Assembly (NCBI RefSeq): GCF_026262505.1
Contig: NC_067204.1
Span: 23,281,300 to 23,345,299 of the forward strand
DNA from: Trichomonas vaginalis G3
Taxonomy: Eukaryota > Parabasalia > Trichomonadida > Trichomonadidae
Direction of reading: 5' to 3'
DNA: 64,000 bases
The position numbers were made by a program, and so were the translations under genes. Positions 29,299-38,435 of the stretch are shown here, piece after piece. The notes beneath the pieces are model-generated. The model was given only the letters and a program-made list of their open reading frames with translations, ran no database searches and was not told the DNA's origin. Each line of letters opens with the position of its first letter. Positions within the stretch are counted from its first letter, which is position 1.

Positions 29299-30579
29299 TT
29301 AATTTTCTTTATTCATAACTTCTGTTACCTCATTTATCAGTTGATCGATTAGGTCTTCGAAGTTATCATCTTCTTCGGCCATAGATTCTAATATATCTAG
29401 AAAATCTTCTGAAAAAAGATTTTCCATGAAGAAATTATTTCTTTTACAAAAGCGAATAACAGTTATCAATGCAATTATAGCTTTTGGCTTTTGGTCGTCT
29501 GTAGTTTCTTCTAACGTCTCGATTAATATGTTAATGCAACCATTTTCAATCATTAATGATATAAAATTGTCATTATTTAGGTTTACTAGTCCTGTTATCA
29601 TTGAAATAACTCTCATTTTGTTAGTAAAGGTTAAATCATCAAAATCTTGAAAACAACTGATGAAACATGGAGAATTGATGAATGAATTATATATTTCAGG
29701 AGTTGTACAGTTTGCAACAATGGATATAAAAGTATAGAATTCTTCATCTTTTGGTAAATCTAATTGGAAAATTGAAATGAAGGGAAGAAAGAGGTCTTCT
29801 TGGGAGTATATAATATTATCAAGTATTAGTAAGGCTATTCGACTAATATCTGGATCTTTACAAGTAATTGCATTGCATATATCTTCGTGAAAGTTTTCTA
29901 TTAGTATTTGATCTAAATTTCGAGAGTTTAGAAGAATAATAGAAGCAATAAGCTTGAATGTCAATAATGTGTATAATTTCTCGTTAGAATTAAGACAGTT
30001 TCTTAGAATAATTAATATTTCATTAATATGTGTATCATCAAACTTCAAAAATGAAATAAAAAGGCTGAAGACAGCCTCAGTAATTCTTTTCTCTGGATTA
30101 CACTCTAAAATATTATTTAGAATTTCTATTATCGAACTAATATAGTCAAAAAGTATATTTTCAGCGCATTCGTTGATATTTCGTAGTGTCTTGAGAATGT
30201 GAGTAATGTTGTTGTGATTATCTATCAGCAAAAATAAATAAAATTCAATAAATTCGTTGTTGCATAAGAAATTGCAAGTGTACTGGTTAGATGACAATAG
30301 GTAAAACATCTTGCAAGAATCTTTCTGGGTCCAAAATTGTTCATTTTTAATGAATAAATTTACATAAGTCTTTAGATCGATAAATTCGAATGGTTCGACT
30401 TTTTGATGTGATAGCATATACATAATTCGATTTATTTCTTGTTTAAATTTTGAATCATTATTAGATAAAAGTAAATCGAAAGAACGAGTTAAACAATCAG
30501 CATCAAATGTTACATCATTAAGATCATTGGAACTAGATGTGCTCTTTTTGTCTTGATTGTCTTCTTTAAATTCTTCCAT
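29299..30579 (-). CDS. Helical-repeat (ARM/HEAT-like) protein, 426 aa
   Basis: The N-terminal 25 residues are acidic and polar. The rest is a chain of paired amphipathic helices with Asn/Ile/Leu-rich repeats of roughly 40 residues (IIEILNNILECNPEKRITEAVFSLFISFLK, ISRIALLILDNIIYSQEDLFLPFISIF, MIENGCINILIETLEE), typical of divergent armadillo-type proteins, and a strongly acidic C-terminus (ESMAEEDDNFEDLIDQL). The open frame is long and regular. An importin- or regulatory-subunit-like adaptor is possible, but no specific family is recognised. Confidence 0.7.
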   Translation of the reverse strand: MEEFKEDNQDKKSTSSSNDLNDVTFDADCLTRSFDLLLSNNDSKFKQEINRIMYMLSHQKVEPFEFIDLKTYVNLFIKNEQFWTQKDSCKMFYLLSSNQYTCNFLCNNEFIEFYLFLLIDNHNNITHILKTLRNINECAENILFDYISSIIEILNNILECNPEKRITEAVFSLFISFLKFDDTHINEILIILRNCLNSNEKLYTLLTFKLIASIILLNSRNLDQILIENFHEDICNAITCKDPDISRIALLILDNIIYSQEDLFLPFISIFQLDLPKDEEFYTFISIVANCTTPEIYNSFINSPCFISCFQDFDDLTFTNKMRVISMITGLVNLNNDNFISLMIENGCINILIETLEETTDDQKPKAIIALITVIRFCKRNNFFMENLFSEDFLDILESMAEEDDNFEDLIDQLINEVTEVMNKEN

Positions 30580-31086
30580 TTCTCATGATAAAGTTATTTT
30601 TTATTCCCACAAGTCTTTTATCGAAAAGTGGATAAGTGAAAAGCATTGCACTAAATCTAACTATCACAATGCAATTTTCTGCTATAAATAATAACATTCA
30701 TAGTGAAAAAGTTTGGTTTTGAAGACTAATCAAAAAAGAAAATAATTAATTTCAACTTTTAGTTAAGCTATAGATAGAAAGTATTACATATTCGAATTTA
30801 ATATCAAATGTGCAATCAGATTGGATGCTATCTTGGAAATTAAACTTATTTTAAAACAAATTTATAAGTTTTCATCATTTTGGTATCAGTTCTAATTGAT
30901 ATCTTGCTTATGTCAACCCTGTGATTAGTGAATTGATCAATTGTAGTCTAAATCTACGTCGTAATTAAGATATAAAACATTAGTCTGCAACATTTTTGAT
31001 TTTTTTGAAAATATTGCTGAGTATGTAGATGTGAATCGATAATAAAGCGGTGAAGATTGTTGTTATGAAAAATATAGAAATTTTGG
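30580..31086. other. Intergenic region, nothing recognised
   Basis: AT-rich, with no gene or repeat seen. Confidence 0.45.
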
Positions 31087-31554
31087 TTAAGTTTCTAAAT
31101 CAAGATGGAAATTCAGCGAAGCACTACGCAATGACTTAATATCTGGCTTTTGAAATTCGTTGTACTTAATTGGAACAGCAATTGGGAAATTTTCTGAATT
31201 TGGGTTTGTCATTGGTAGATCACCTTTCCAGATTTGCTCATTGTCATAAAGAACTGTTAATGATCGAACTCCTGATTTGCCATATCCGTTTCCAAATAAA
31301 ATAAATCCTGGACGTTCAGTGCTTTTTAAGGCAAAACTAATAGTATCCGGAAATGATTCAGCATTAAAGAACCATTTGTCAGTGAGAAGAACTTCTGAGA
31401 TCGAGCCATCGGCATTTTGAATCATTGCATTGCGAATTTCAACTTGATTATTGCCCCATCCATCAGTTATAATAAATGATATAAGATGTCCTTGTGGTTG
31501 CCTTGATTGTATTGACGGCAAGCTAGGTTCCGCTGGCCACTTGCTAGATTGCAT
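31087..31554 (-). CDS. DUF4457/KATNIP-like single-domain protein
   Basis: 155 codons. The beta-sandwich-like sequence has ISFIITDGWGNNQVEIRNAMI near residues 27-47 and GFILFGNGYGKSGVRSLTVLYDNEQIWKGDLP near 80-112. This resembles the DUF4457 module of the katanin-interacting ciliary protein KATNIP (family pattern: a TWGD...GL.GIE block followed by a WNYNKS..D..RGVK...DG block). The family protein is far larger with several such modules, so this is a stand-alone domain. A cytoskeletal or basal-body role is inference from the family. An Inr-like TCATA lies ~25 bases upstream. Confidence 0.55.
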   Translation of the reverse strand: MQSSKWPAEPSLPSIQSRQPQGHLISFIITDGWGNNQVEIRNAMIQNADGSISEVLLTDKWFFNAESFPDTISFALKSTERPGFILFGNGYGKSGVRSLTVLYDNEQIWKGDLPMTNPNSENFPIAVPIKYNEFQKPDIKSLRSASLNFHLDLET

Positions 31555-32926
31555 AATACGTCAATAAAAATTATGATAAAACTATTAAAGGAAATGATCT
31601 TGACAGTGTTATCTAGAAGAAAAGAAGAAATCTCTAAACAGCATAACCTAAAAATGAATTAAAAAGTAAATATGGTAATGTTATGATATATTTCTATTGG
31701 GGATGATTCGTACATTTCAGTTTATAATCATTTTATTATAAATTTAATCTCTTAATGCCTATATCAAAAAAAATTGAATCAAATTTCTGGCAAGAAGTTC
31801 AAAATTGTGTTGTAAATCATTTCTTTGAATAAAAATATAATAAATATCTCGATAAAAATTTCACAAAAAATGCTGAAAATCGAATTTTGAAAGATTTTTT
31901 AACAAATTTTCATTTTATTTTTTGAAATTCAAAAAATTTTTGGAATTTCAATCATGCCAAAATTAGCTTATTTCTCAATATTTGTGTTTTTGTGTTAATT
32001 TGATACCATCTAAGTTGATTCATTGAAAATTATTGAAAATTCATCTAAATCTTCATACATTCCTGAATGTTATAACTATTGATGACATACGTTGTTCATA
32101 AAACATCAAAGGACGCCTACATTAATCATTTTTGTTCAATGAATTTCTAGCAATCGTAATATCGAATTCATTGACATTTGGAAATTAGTTTATTCGTCGC
32201 AACATTCAACTACTTACGATATGAACCCATTATTCCCATCACTGTTATTCTATGCAAGAGCATAATTATCGATTTTTTTTTCTACCCTTTTAAAGTTTGA
32301 CGGTATTTGCGGATGAAATACAACAAATATTCTAAACACTGAATGATAGATAAAAATTACTCATATCTTTAGCGTTGCAATCAAATTTTCATTTAAATAT
32401 TAATGAAAGTAAAATTTTTATTCAAAATTACTTAATGAAGATAAAGAACTCATACATTTAGAAGTTTCTAATCATTTATTCGGTAATTTTCAATGAATAT
32501 TTTAATAGAACGAAAATACTTTCGAACAAGCAGATTTCTGTCAGATATCTTCATACATTCAACTAAAGAATCATTGGATTCATCTTTTGCTTGAAAAAAT
32601 TTAATTTTACCAAATTTCAATATCTTATTAAGATCAAATCAACATTTTAACATTCAAAACTTTCAAAACTTTCCGTTTAAGACACTACCAGTATTCTACA
32701 AAGAATACATTGAATAAAAATTTTCTTATATAAATTTTATTAATCTGTTATTTGTATCATTCAATTACACAATTAAACATATTCATGTACTATATTCTAA
32801 TGATATATTTCCAGGCTTAATAAATGATCAATCTAGAAAATATATCTGAGGAACTATAAATAAACAATAATTTTAAATATGTTACCCATTGTGCCTTTGA
32901 ATGCACATTAAGTATAATAAATTCTT
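31555..32926. other. 1.4-kb AT-rich region with a possible coding remnant
   Basis: No intact gene is present. On the minus strand around 32640-32490 there is a ~50-codon stretch without a start that looks protein-like (KFFQAKDESNDSLVECMK, DRNLLVRKYFRSIKIFIENYR). It may be a relic of a decayed gene; the rest shows nothing. Confidence 0.35.
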
Positions 32927-32931
32927 TCATA
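32927..32931 (+). promoter_or_regulatory. Inr-like TCATA before RNase H2A
   Basis: TCATA matches the Inr core. Its A (32929) lies 11 bases before the ATG at 32940. Transcription starting here would exclude the upstream in-frame ATG at 32901, supporting the shorter protein. Confidence 0.6.
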
Positions 32932-32939
32932 GTGAAATT

Positions 32940-33749
32940 ATGTACGTCTGGGAAGGAGTTTCGGTCGAATTCCCTGATGAATTAAAAGGTATAGAACTCG
33001 AAATGGGTATCGACGAAGCTGGAAGAGGACCTGCTCTTGGTCCTATGGTTTATTCAGGCGCAATTGCACCAAATAAATATGAATGGCCAAAAGATGTTGA
33101 TGATTCAAAGAAATTAACAGCAGAACAACGTGAAGAAATCTTTGACGAAATCAAAAAATTACCAGTTGGCTTCGCAGTAAGAGTAATTTCTGCAGAAGAA
33201 ATTTCAGCCAAACAAACAGCATTAGTAAACCCACCAATTTCGCTTAATACAGTGAGCCATCATGCAGCAAGAGATCTTGTCCAAGCTTTCTTGGATAAAG
33301 GTCTTAATATCAAAGCATTATACGTCGATACAGTTGGAATTGCCGAATCATATCAGGATTGGCTACAAGATAAGTTCCCGAACATTAAAGTTACAGTCAG
33401 AGCAAAGGCAGATGCAACATATAAAGTCGTTGGAGCAGCATCTATCTGCGCCAAGGTTACAAGAGATCGCTTATTAGCTGATTTTAAGTTTGAAGAACCA
33501 GGATTAGAGATTTCACATGATTGGGGCTCTGGATATCCATCAGATCCGAAAACATCGAATTGGCTTGAAACAAACTTTGATCCTGTATTTGGCTATCCAT
33601 CTGTAGCACGTTTTGATTGGAAACCAATCAAAATGATGTTTGAAAACAATAAAATGACTGCAGATTTTGAACTTCCTGATCCTCACATTCTAGATTCACC
33701 ATTCTTTGCTACTCGTGGACTTAAGCAATTTCATGCTTCATCAAAATAG
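32940..33749 (+). CDS. RNASEH2A: Ribonuclease H2 catalytic subunit A (RNase HII)
   Basis: 269 codons from ATG 32940 (MYVWEGVSVEFPDELKG). Removes ribonucleotides and RNA-DNA hybrids from DNA. The catalytic carboxylates are present: GIDEAGRGP (Asp25, Glu26), the Asp of YVDTVG, and the Asp of KADATYKVVGAASICAKVTRD. Also present are the SKKLT loop, the HDWGSGYPSDPKT block and a C-terminal FDWKP, all typical of the eukaryotic subunit. An upstream in-frame ATG (32901) would add 13 residues, but the Inr position argues against its use. It stands alone in a gene-poor stretch. Confidence 0.93.
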   Translation: MYVWEGVSVEFPDELKGIELEMGIDEAGRGPALGPMVYSGAIAPNKYEWPKDVDDSKKLTAEQREEIFDEIKKLPVGFAVRVISAEEISAKQTALVNPPISLNTVSHHAARDLVQAFLDKGLNIKALYVDTVGIAESYQDWLQDKFPNIKVTVRAKADATYKVVGAASICAKVTRDRLLADFKFEEPGLEISHDWGSGYPSDPKTSNWLETNFDPVFGYPSVARFDWKPIKMMFENNKMTADFELPDPHILDSPFFATRGLKQFHASSK

Positions 33750-33986
33750 ATATAAAATAAAATATTATGTTTATTTTCAATTTAATCTTAATATTCTATC
33801 GAATTTCTACATTTTACAAAATAGACAGTTAGATAGGATAGGTAATAGCATATATCTAAAGAGAAAATTATTTTTCGTATCTATAAAATAGGTTTTTACA
33901 AGAGTATGATCGAAATAAAAAGTATGATGATAACAGGAATGAAGATTAACTGAAATGAATCGATAATTCAATCAGGGAATTGCCAA

Positions 33987-34355
33987 TTAATTTGCTTTGG
34001 AATCAGTTGTTTGTTTACTTTTAAGCTTTTGCTCTACTTCACCAAGCTCATTCCAAGCCTTTTCGATGTCTGTGTTCAAATTGTTGAAATCAGTAATGCA
34101 AGTCTTAAATCTTAAAATTGCTTGATTGAGTTGCTCATATTGGGCTGCAGTTGTATCAACTGACTTATGTAAGTCGAGGCATTTGGCGTGAACTTTTTCT
34201 ATCTCAGAATTTAACTGATCAGAGGTTTTCAATGAATTATTGAGATTATCGACGGAATTTTTGATGTATTGGAGTTCCTTTCCATACTTTTCTCTTTGTT
34301 CCGGAGAGAGTTCTGGAATTTGTTTCATCTTTATCATAACTTTATCAAACATCAT
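33987..34355 (-). CDS. Small coiled-coil protein (122 aa)
   Basis: 122 codons from ATG 34355 (MMFDKVMIKMKQIPELS). The frame is open to a TTG at 34394, but the M3 promoter block at 34372-34390 sits in that extension, so the ATG at 34355 is preferred. The body is heptad-rich helix (KELQYIKNSVDNLNNSLKTS, LNTDIEKAWNELGEVEQKLK). The family is not recognised. A small subunit of a coiled-coil complex (dynactin- or kinetochore-like) is conceivable. Confidence 0.65.
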   Translation of the reverse strand: MMFDKVMIKMKQIPELSPEQREKYGKELQYIKNSVDNLNNSLKTSDQLNSEIEKVHAKCLDLHKSVDTTAAQYEQLNQAILRFKTCITDFNNLNTDIEKAWNELGEVEQKLKSKQTTDSKAN

Positions 34356-34371
34356 TTTTGGAGAATAATTT

Positions 34372-34390
34372 GACCAAACGGTCTGTATCG
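34372..34390 (-). promoter_or_regulatory. Extended M3 promoter block
   Basis: Plus-strand GACCAAACGGTCTGTATCG; on the coding strand it contains GACCGTTT, an exact fit to the M3 consensus, inside the palindrome GACC-GTTT-GGTC. It lies 17 bases upstream of the ATG at 34355. The same 19 bases occur at 52125-52143 ahead of an ankyrin relic. Confidence 0.75.
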
Positions 34391-34572
34391 TCAAGTTATT
34401 TTTATGCCGATTTATAAAATCTTGAAATTTAAGTGATTATTGAAGTTTAAGCACTACTTCTGAAGCATAAAACATCGAGAATTGCGTATTTTAGGTCGTT
34501 TTATCGTTAATCAGAAAAATTATTTTTATAAAAAAAGTTTGAAGAATACGCTCTCTATAATACATATAACAT

Positions 34573-36525
34573 TTACACTCTTCTATACAAAACAATATCT
34601 TTGCTCTTAAAAATAACTTTCCAAAAGATATTTTCCTGATTCAAGTCAATCCACGGGTTTTTCGTAGTTGATTGAACATAGTATATCTGGTATCTAGAAA
34701 ATACGTTATAATCCAAAGGATTTTTCAACAAACGCGAATAATTTTTTTCAGATAAATGGTAATAATTAAGTTCCATCCATATATTTCCACCCGCAACAGC
34801 TCTTCCAGCAACAACTGAAGCAGGATTTGCCATCAAAGTTGAGTCCGGAAGTATAACAACTCTCTTATTTATATTTTCTGCCAACCAGAGGCCATACTTA
34901 TACTCTTCAGCAGTAGTTAATACATTAGATGTCGACAAATGATAAGCTGTACCGATAAAACCTGATGCACAGGTCGAAAACATAATTCCAGCAAAAACAA
35001 TGCCTCCAATCCATTGGGAAATCCATCCTTTGGTTACAAGAAGCTGGGAATAAAAGGTTGCAACAGCCGCACATGCAAAAGGAACCCATGTTGCATATAA
35101 TATTTCAAGATTATTCTCTTTCTTATTGATAATCACATAATTAAATATAACAAATATAATGACTGAGTTAATATATAAATGAACTCGGTCCTTTCTTACA
35201 AAAACAATGCCAAAAATAAGATATGAAAGGATAAATATGCCAAGAGCTTTGAACCAGAAGGAAAAACATGAATCACCTTGTCCAAAAGCATTCCATAATG
35301 CTTGGAAATGACAAGTAGGGTAGTTTGAGAAGAAAATATTATGAGATGAAATGACAATAGCAAGGAAAATGGAAATAATGAAGTAGACACTCCAGTTTTC
35401 GGCAAATAATTTCGATTTCGTCAACCGTTTGACAAGATAATCGTCTTTTGCAATTAATATTGAAAGAACAATTAAACCATAGAGCATTGATGGCGTAGAT
35501 TGGGCAAGAGCTGCACAGAAGAAGCTTGCTAATACAAATAATGAGTCAATGGTCGAGTTTGTGGCTGTAATAAGAATTAAAATTGTTGCGTATGAAAGCG
35601 CGGTTCCCCAGAGATGATTTGGATTGGCAATCAAAAATTCGAATATGGTATGCTTCCAAAATGTAGATGTAGTGTAATATCTTGATACTAAATTATTCGA
35701 ATCTTGATTTTTTGAGTGGAAATAGGTCCATCCGATGCCTCCCATAAGCATAAATATAAAGACACTTATGATGGATGTAACATGGGATTTTGAGTATACA
35801 TATGATATACCATAATGGAAAATAAAAATTGATAAGAGTAAAAATGTATGAATAAATACAATTATTGTACGAGGATCGGTTCTCCCTGTTGTAGTTAATG
35901 ATGCGACAACAAAGGATGGCATGAATGGATAAATCGGAGGAATATCAATATCTGGCGCTGTAGTGATTTTAAATATCTTTTGACGAGGCGAATTAGCACC
36001 TATTGAAAAAGAAGAGACCATGCTTAAAAATACTGAGTATTCGTTGATTGGGAAGGTTGTAGTTTGAAATCCGTAATAAGAAGAAACAAAAACGGTCATA
36101 AATGCGATAAACGCAAATACTATGTATGCGATTTTCTGTTTTGGATTTAGAAAAAAGACGAAGCCGAGTTTTAAGTTTGAATTTGTTTTATGTAATAAAT
36201 ATGATAGAGAACCAAAAAATATAAGGAGCAAATAGCCTAACCATCTAGACATATAAGTAAATCCTGATAATATGAAAGCTACCCAATGATATGCTAATAA
36301 TCCAAGTAATAATCCGAAGAAAAGACGATGTAAAGCATCAAAAGATCTTCTCGTAATATTGGTGACGACTTCGTAGCCAAACCATGCTATTGCGAGAATC
36401 TGAAAAGTCCACATCGTGAGAAATTTAAAAAATGATTTAAAAAAATTTGATTTCAAAATTGAAAAATATCTATATGTGTCGATTTTTCTTCCATAGGAAC
36501 GATAAATTTCCATTAAAAATAGCAT
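34573..36525 (-). CDS. Polytopic membrane protein, GT-C glycosyltransferase-like
   Basis: Up to 650 codons; the start may be M38 at 36414 (MWTFQILAIAWFGYEVV), since the first 37 residues are polar and basic. About 12 hydrophobic membrane segments are visible, followed by a ~130-residue soluble C-terminal part. That part contains EEYKYGLWLAENINKRVVILPDS, NPASVVAGRAVAGGNIWMEL and FSRYQIYYVQS. The pattern 'lifetime-in-membrane then E.GxWL.EN...vfl.s..nNP...aGR' resembles lipid-linked-sugar GT-C enzymes of the GT39/DUF2298 type. The lumenal acidic pair expected near the first loop is not clearly identified (FPINEYSVFLS could contain it), so the donor and acceptor are unknown. Confidence 0.6.
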   Translation of the reverse strand: MLFLMEIYRSYGRKIDTYRYFSILKSNFFKSFFKFLTMWTFQILAIAWFGYEVVTNITRRSFDALHRLFFGLLLGLLAYHWVAFILSGFTYMSRWLGYLLLIFFGSLSYLLHKTNSNLKLGFVFFLNPKQKIAYIVFAFIAFMTVFVSSYYGFQTTTFPINEYSVFLSMVSSFSIGANSPRQKIFKITTAPDIDIPPIYPFMPSFVVASLTTTGRTDPRTIIVFIHTFLLLSIFIFHYGISYVYSKSHVTSIISVFIFMLMGGIGWTYFHSKNQDSNNLVSRYYTTSTFWKHTIFEFLIANPNHLWGTALSYATILILITATNSTIDSLFVLASFFCAALAQSTPSMLYGLIVLSILIAKDDYLVKRLTKSKLFAENWSVYFIISIFLAIVISSHNIFFSNYPTCHFQALWNAFGQGDSCFSFWFKALGIFILSYLIFGIVFVRKDRVHLYINSVIIFVIFNYVIINKKENNLEILYATWVPFACAAVATFYSQLLVTKGWISQWIGGIVFAGIMFSTCASGFIGTAYHLSTSNVLTTAEEYKYGLWLAENINKRVVILPDSTLMANPASVVAGRAVAGGNIWMELNYYHLSEKNYSRLLKNPLDYNVFSRYQIYYVQSTTKNPWIDLNQENIFWKVIFKSKDIVLYRRV

Positions 36526-36743
36526 CGATTCGCTTGATATTTTTTGCGCAATTAAAATTATGTAAAAACATTAAATGTTACGCATGAAAACAAACATTTA
36601 GAGTTCAAAACAAAACAATATATAAGCATTATCAAAACAAAGAACTAAAATAATTAATTTGAAGCAAAAAATTCAAAATTGACCTTACAAACATAACATA
36701 TCAGGTCAGAAAGTATGAGTCTTTGATTTGGAGAACGTTAAAG

Positions 36744-37487
36744 TCATTCGTCGTCATCTTCTGTTAATTCGAATAAAACGCAAAATACTGCGCCTAAAAT
36801 CCAACAACAGAAAGAAATGATAGTAGGTAATTCGCATAAAAATGGATGAACACCCTTGCTTAAAACGTTGAAGTAGTTTTGCAAGATGTGACAAATAATT
36901 GTAGGGAAAATTGTTTTGGATAAGAGTCTGACTTTGCACCATAATAATGAAAAACAGAAAATTAAGAAAAGACCGATGATATTATTGCCAGAATAATGTA
37001 AAGCTGCAAAAATTGTAGATGTAAGTATAACACTGAATACTTTTCCTAAGTCGAAGTAAACAGCATATAAAAACCAACCACGAAAGATTAATTCTTCTGA
37101 GATTGCAGGAAATACAGTTACAGCAAGTTTTTCAAGAATTGAAGGATCATTAGCAACGACCTCACACTTTTGCCCTGATGCTAATGAAAAAGAAAATAGT
37201 GCACTTCCAATAATAGGTAATATCCATTTATAATTTCTAAATTTTCTGAGAGCTAGGCTATTTTTGATACCATCACGGTTGAAGATAGAGAGTATTATAG
37301 CAGAAATCATAAGAAATGTGTGATAGATGAGTCTTCGATATAATTCAAAATCTTTTGATTGGAGATCGAATAGAAATAGGAACATATCAGTGACTGCATA
37401 TCCACCAAAAACTGTTACTAAAAGAAGAAATATCCATAATGGAGTTAAATTCTGCTCTCTTTCTTCTGGAAATCCTTCAAGTAACAT
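36744..37487 (-). CDS. CPBP-family (CAAX protease/bacteriocin-processing type) membrane protein
   Basis: 247 codons with about seven or eight hydrophobic segments. The CPBP (ABI) active-site motifs are in order: EELIFRG (Glu131, Glu132, Arg136), FAALH (His164) and HILQN (His200, Asn204). These residues form the intramembrane glutamate-type protease site in Rce1 relatives. In eukaryotes Rce1 removes the -AAX tripeptide from prenylated proteins in the ER. This protein is short and may serve that or another membrane cleavage role. An Inr-like TCATT (37491-37495) directly precedes the ATG. It lies 219 bases upstream of, and in the same direction as, the GT-C-like gene. Confidence 0.8.
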   Translation of the reverse strand: MLLEGFPEEREQNLTPLWIFLLLVTVFGGYAVTDMFLFLFDLQSKDFELYRRLIYHTFLMISAIILSIFNRDGIKNSLALRKFRNYKWILPIIGSALFSFSLASGQKCEVVANDPSILEKLAVTVFPAISEELIFRGWFLYAVYFDLGKVFSVILTSTIFAALHYSGNNIIGLFLIFCFSLLWCKVRLLSKTIFPTIICHILQNYFNVLSKGVHPFLCELPTIISFCCWILGAVFCVLFELTEDDDE

Positions 37488-37870
37488 TTGAATGAAATTC
37501 TAAAAATCGATTACGGGTGCATTAACTATTCAATATGCACAATTATCACATGATTTAAGATAAGACACCATTTCAAATGAGAAAATATGTGCTTTATATC
37601 AAATTTAATATATGAATTCGTGATATTAATCACTATCAATAGATTTACAGGGCATAAATGCAAATTAAAGCTAATACTTTTGACATTTTATTATTCTGGG
37701 ATTCTGATTCATATTTTAGAATCTCCCAATTGAAAGATGTTCGAATGTTATCCAATATGTAGCATTCAGGCATAAAAAGTCTTCAAATTCCATACGGTTA
37801 TACATGTATTTTATAATTTGAATAGTAAAATTTAGAGATTTTCGACGAAATATTCTTCAAGGCTGTTTTT
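37488..37870. other. Divergent intergenic region
   Basis: AT-rich spacer between the CPBP gene and the duplicated segment. No gene seen. Confidence 0.45.
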
Positions 37871-38402
37871 TTAGAAGGTGATTCTCTCAAGGAAAGTGCC
37901 GAGTCAGCTTAAAATATTAAAGAAATTTCTTTGAAGTTTCTCAATAATCATCATTGATAAATCTAGATCTATCGGTGCTGCACACCAATAGAAATTTACG
38001 ATTATAAACGATTATAAATGGCAAAATTGTCATTTGCCGTAAAAATTTCAAAAACCGTCTTTTTTATTCAATCAAAATGCTTCCACTGATTCTTTCTAGA
38101 GCAATAAAATATCCCGTACTTAAATGTTCCTCAGTTACACATATGTGCCATTTTGTCATTGAAGGTCCAAATAGAGTGAAGAGATTACCACAATGGCCAT
38201 TAAGTGAAGAAGAAACAGAAAAGATCACACCAATAAACACTCTTAACTCTCATGTTATTTTCAATAAAAAAACAAGATTTCACCCATTACCATTCCACAG
38301 ACCTTCTACTAATAAAATACCAGATTATATACTTGCCCATATTCATTCAGCCCGCAGTCATGGAGGTAGAAGCGGTGGCGGCGGCTCTTCTGGTGGCTGG
38401 TA
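37871..38402 (+). repeat. Segmental duplication, copy 1 (~0.53 kb)
   Basis: Starts TTAGAAGGTGATTC and includes ~200 bases of promoter plus the 108-codon gene. It is nearly identical to 44980-45511 (constant offset of 7109 bases) until the Gly-rich 3' codons, where the two diverge. Confidence 0.95.
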
Positions 38403-38403
38403 A
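38077..38403 (+). CDS. Unknown 108-aa protein with hydrogenosome-type presequence (copy 1)
   Basis: The N-terminus MLPLILSRAIKYPVLK resembles trichomonad hydrogenosomal presequences (ML followed by Ser/Arg before the cleavage region) and contains no acidic residue. The body is soluble (QWPLSEEETEKITPINT, FHPLPFHRPSTNKIPDYILAHIHSARSH) and ends in a Gly/Ser-rich tail. I do not recognise the family. The near-perfect conservation of the other copy, including its promoter, shows recent duplication. Most differences are in the tail. A mariner is inserted 33 bases after the stop. Confidence 0.65.
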   Translation: MLPLILSRAIKYPVLKCSSVTHMCHFVIEGPNRVKRLPQWPLSEEETEKITPINTLNSHVIFNKKTRFHPLPFHRPSTNKIPDYILAHIHSARSHGGRSGGGGSSGGW

Positions 38404-38435
38404 TTTTCAAAAGTATTTTCAATCATGTAAATATA

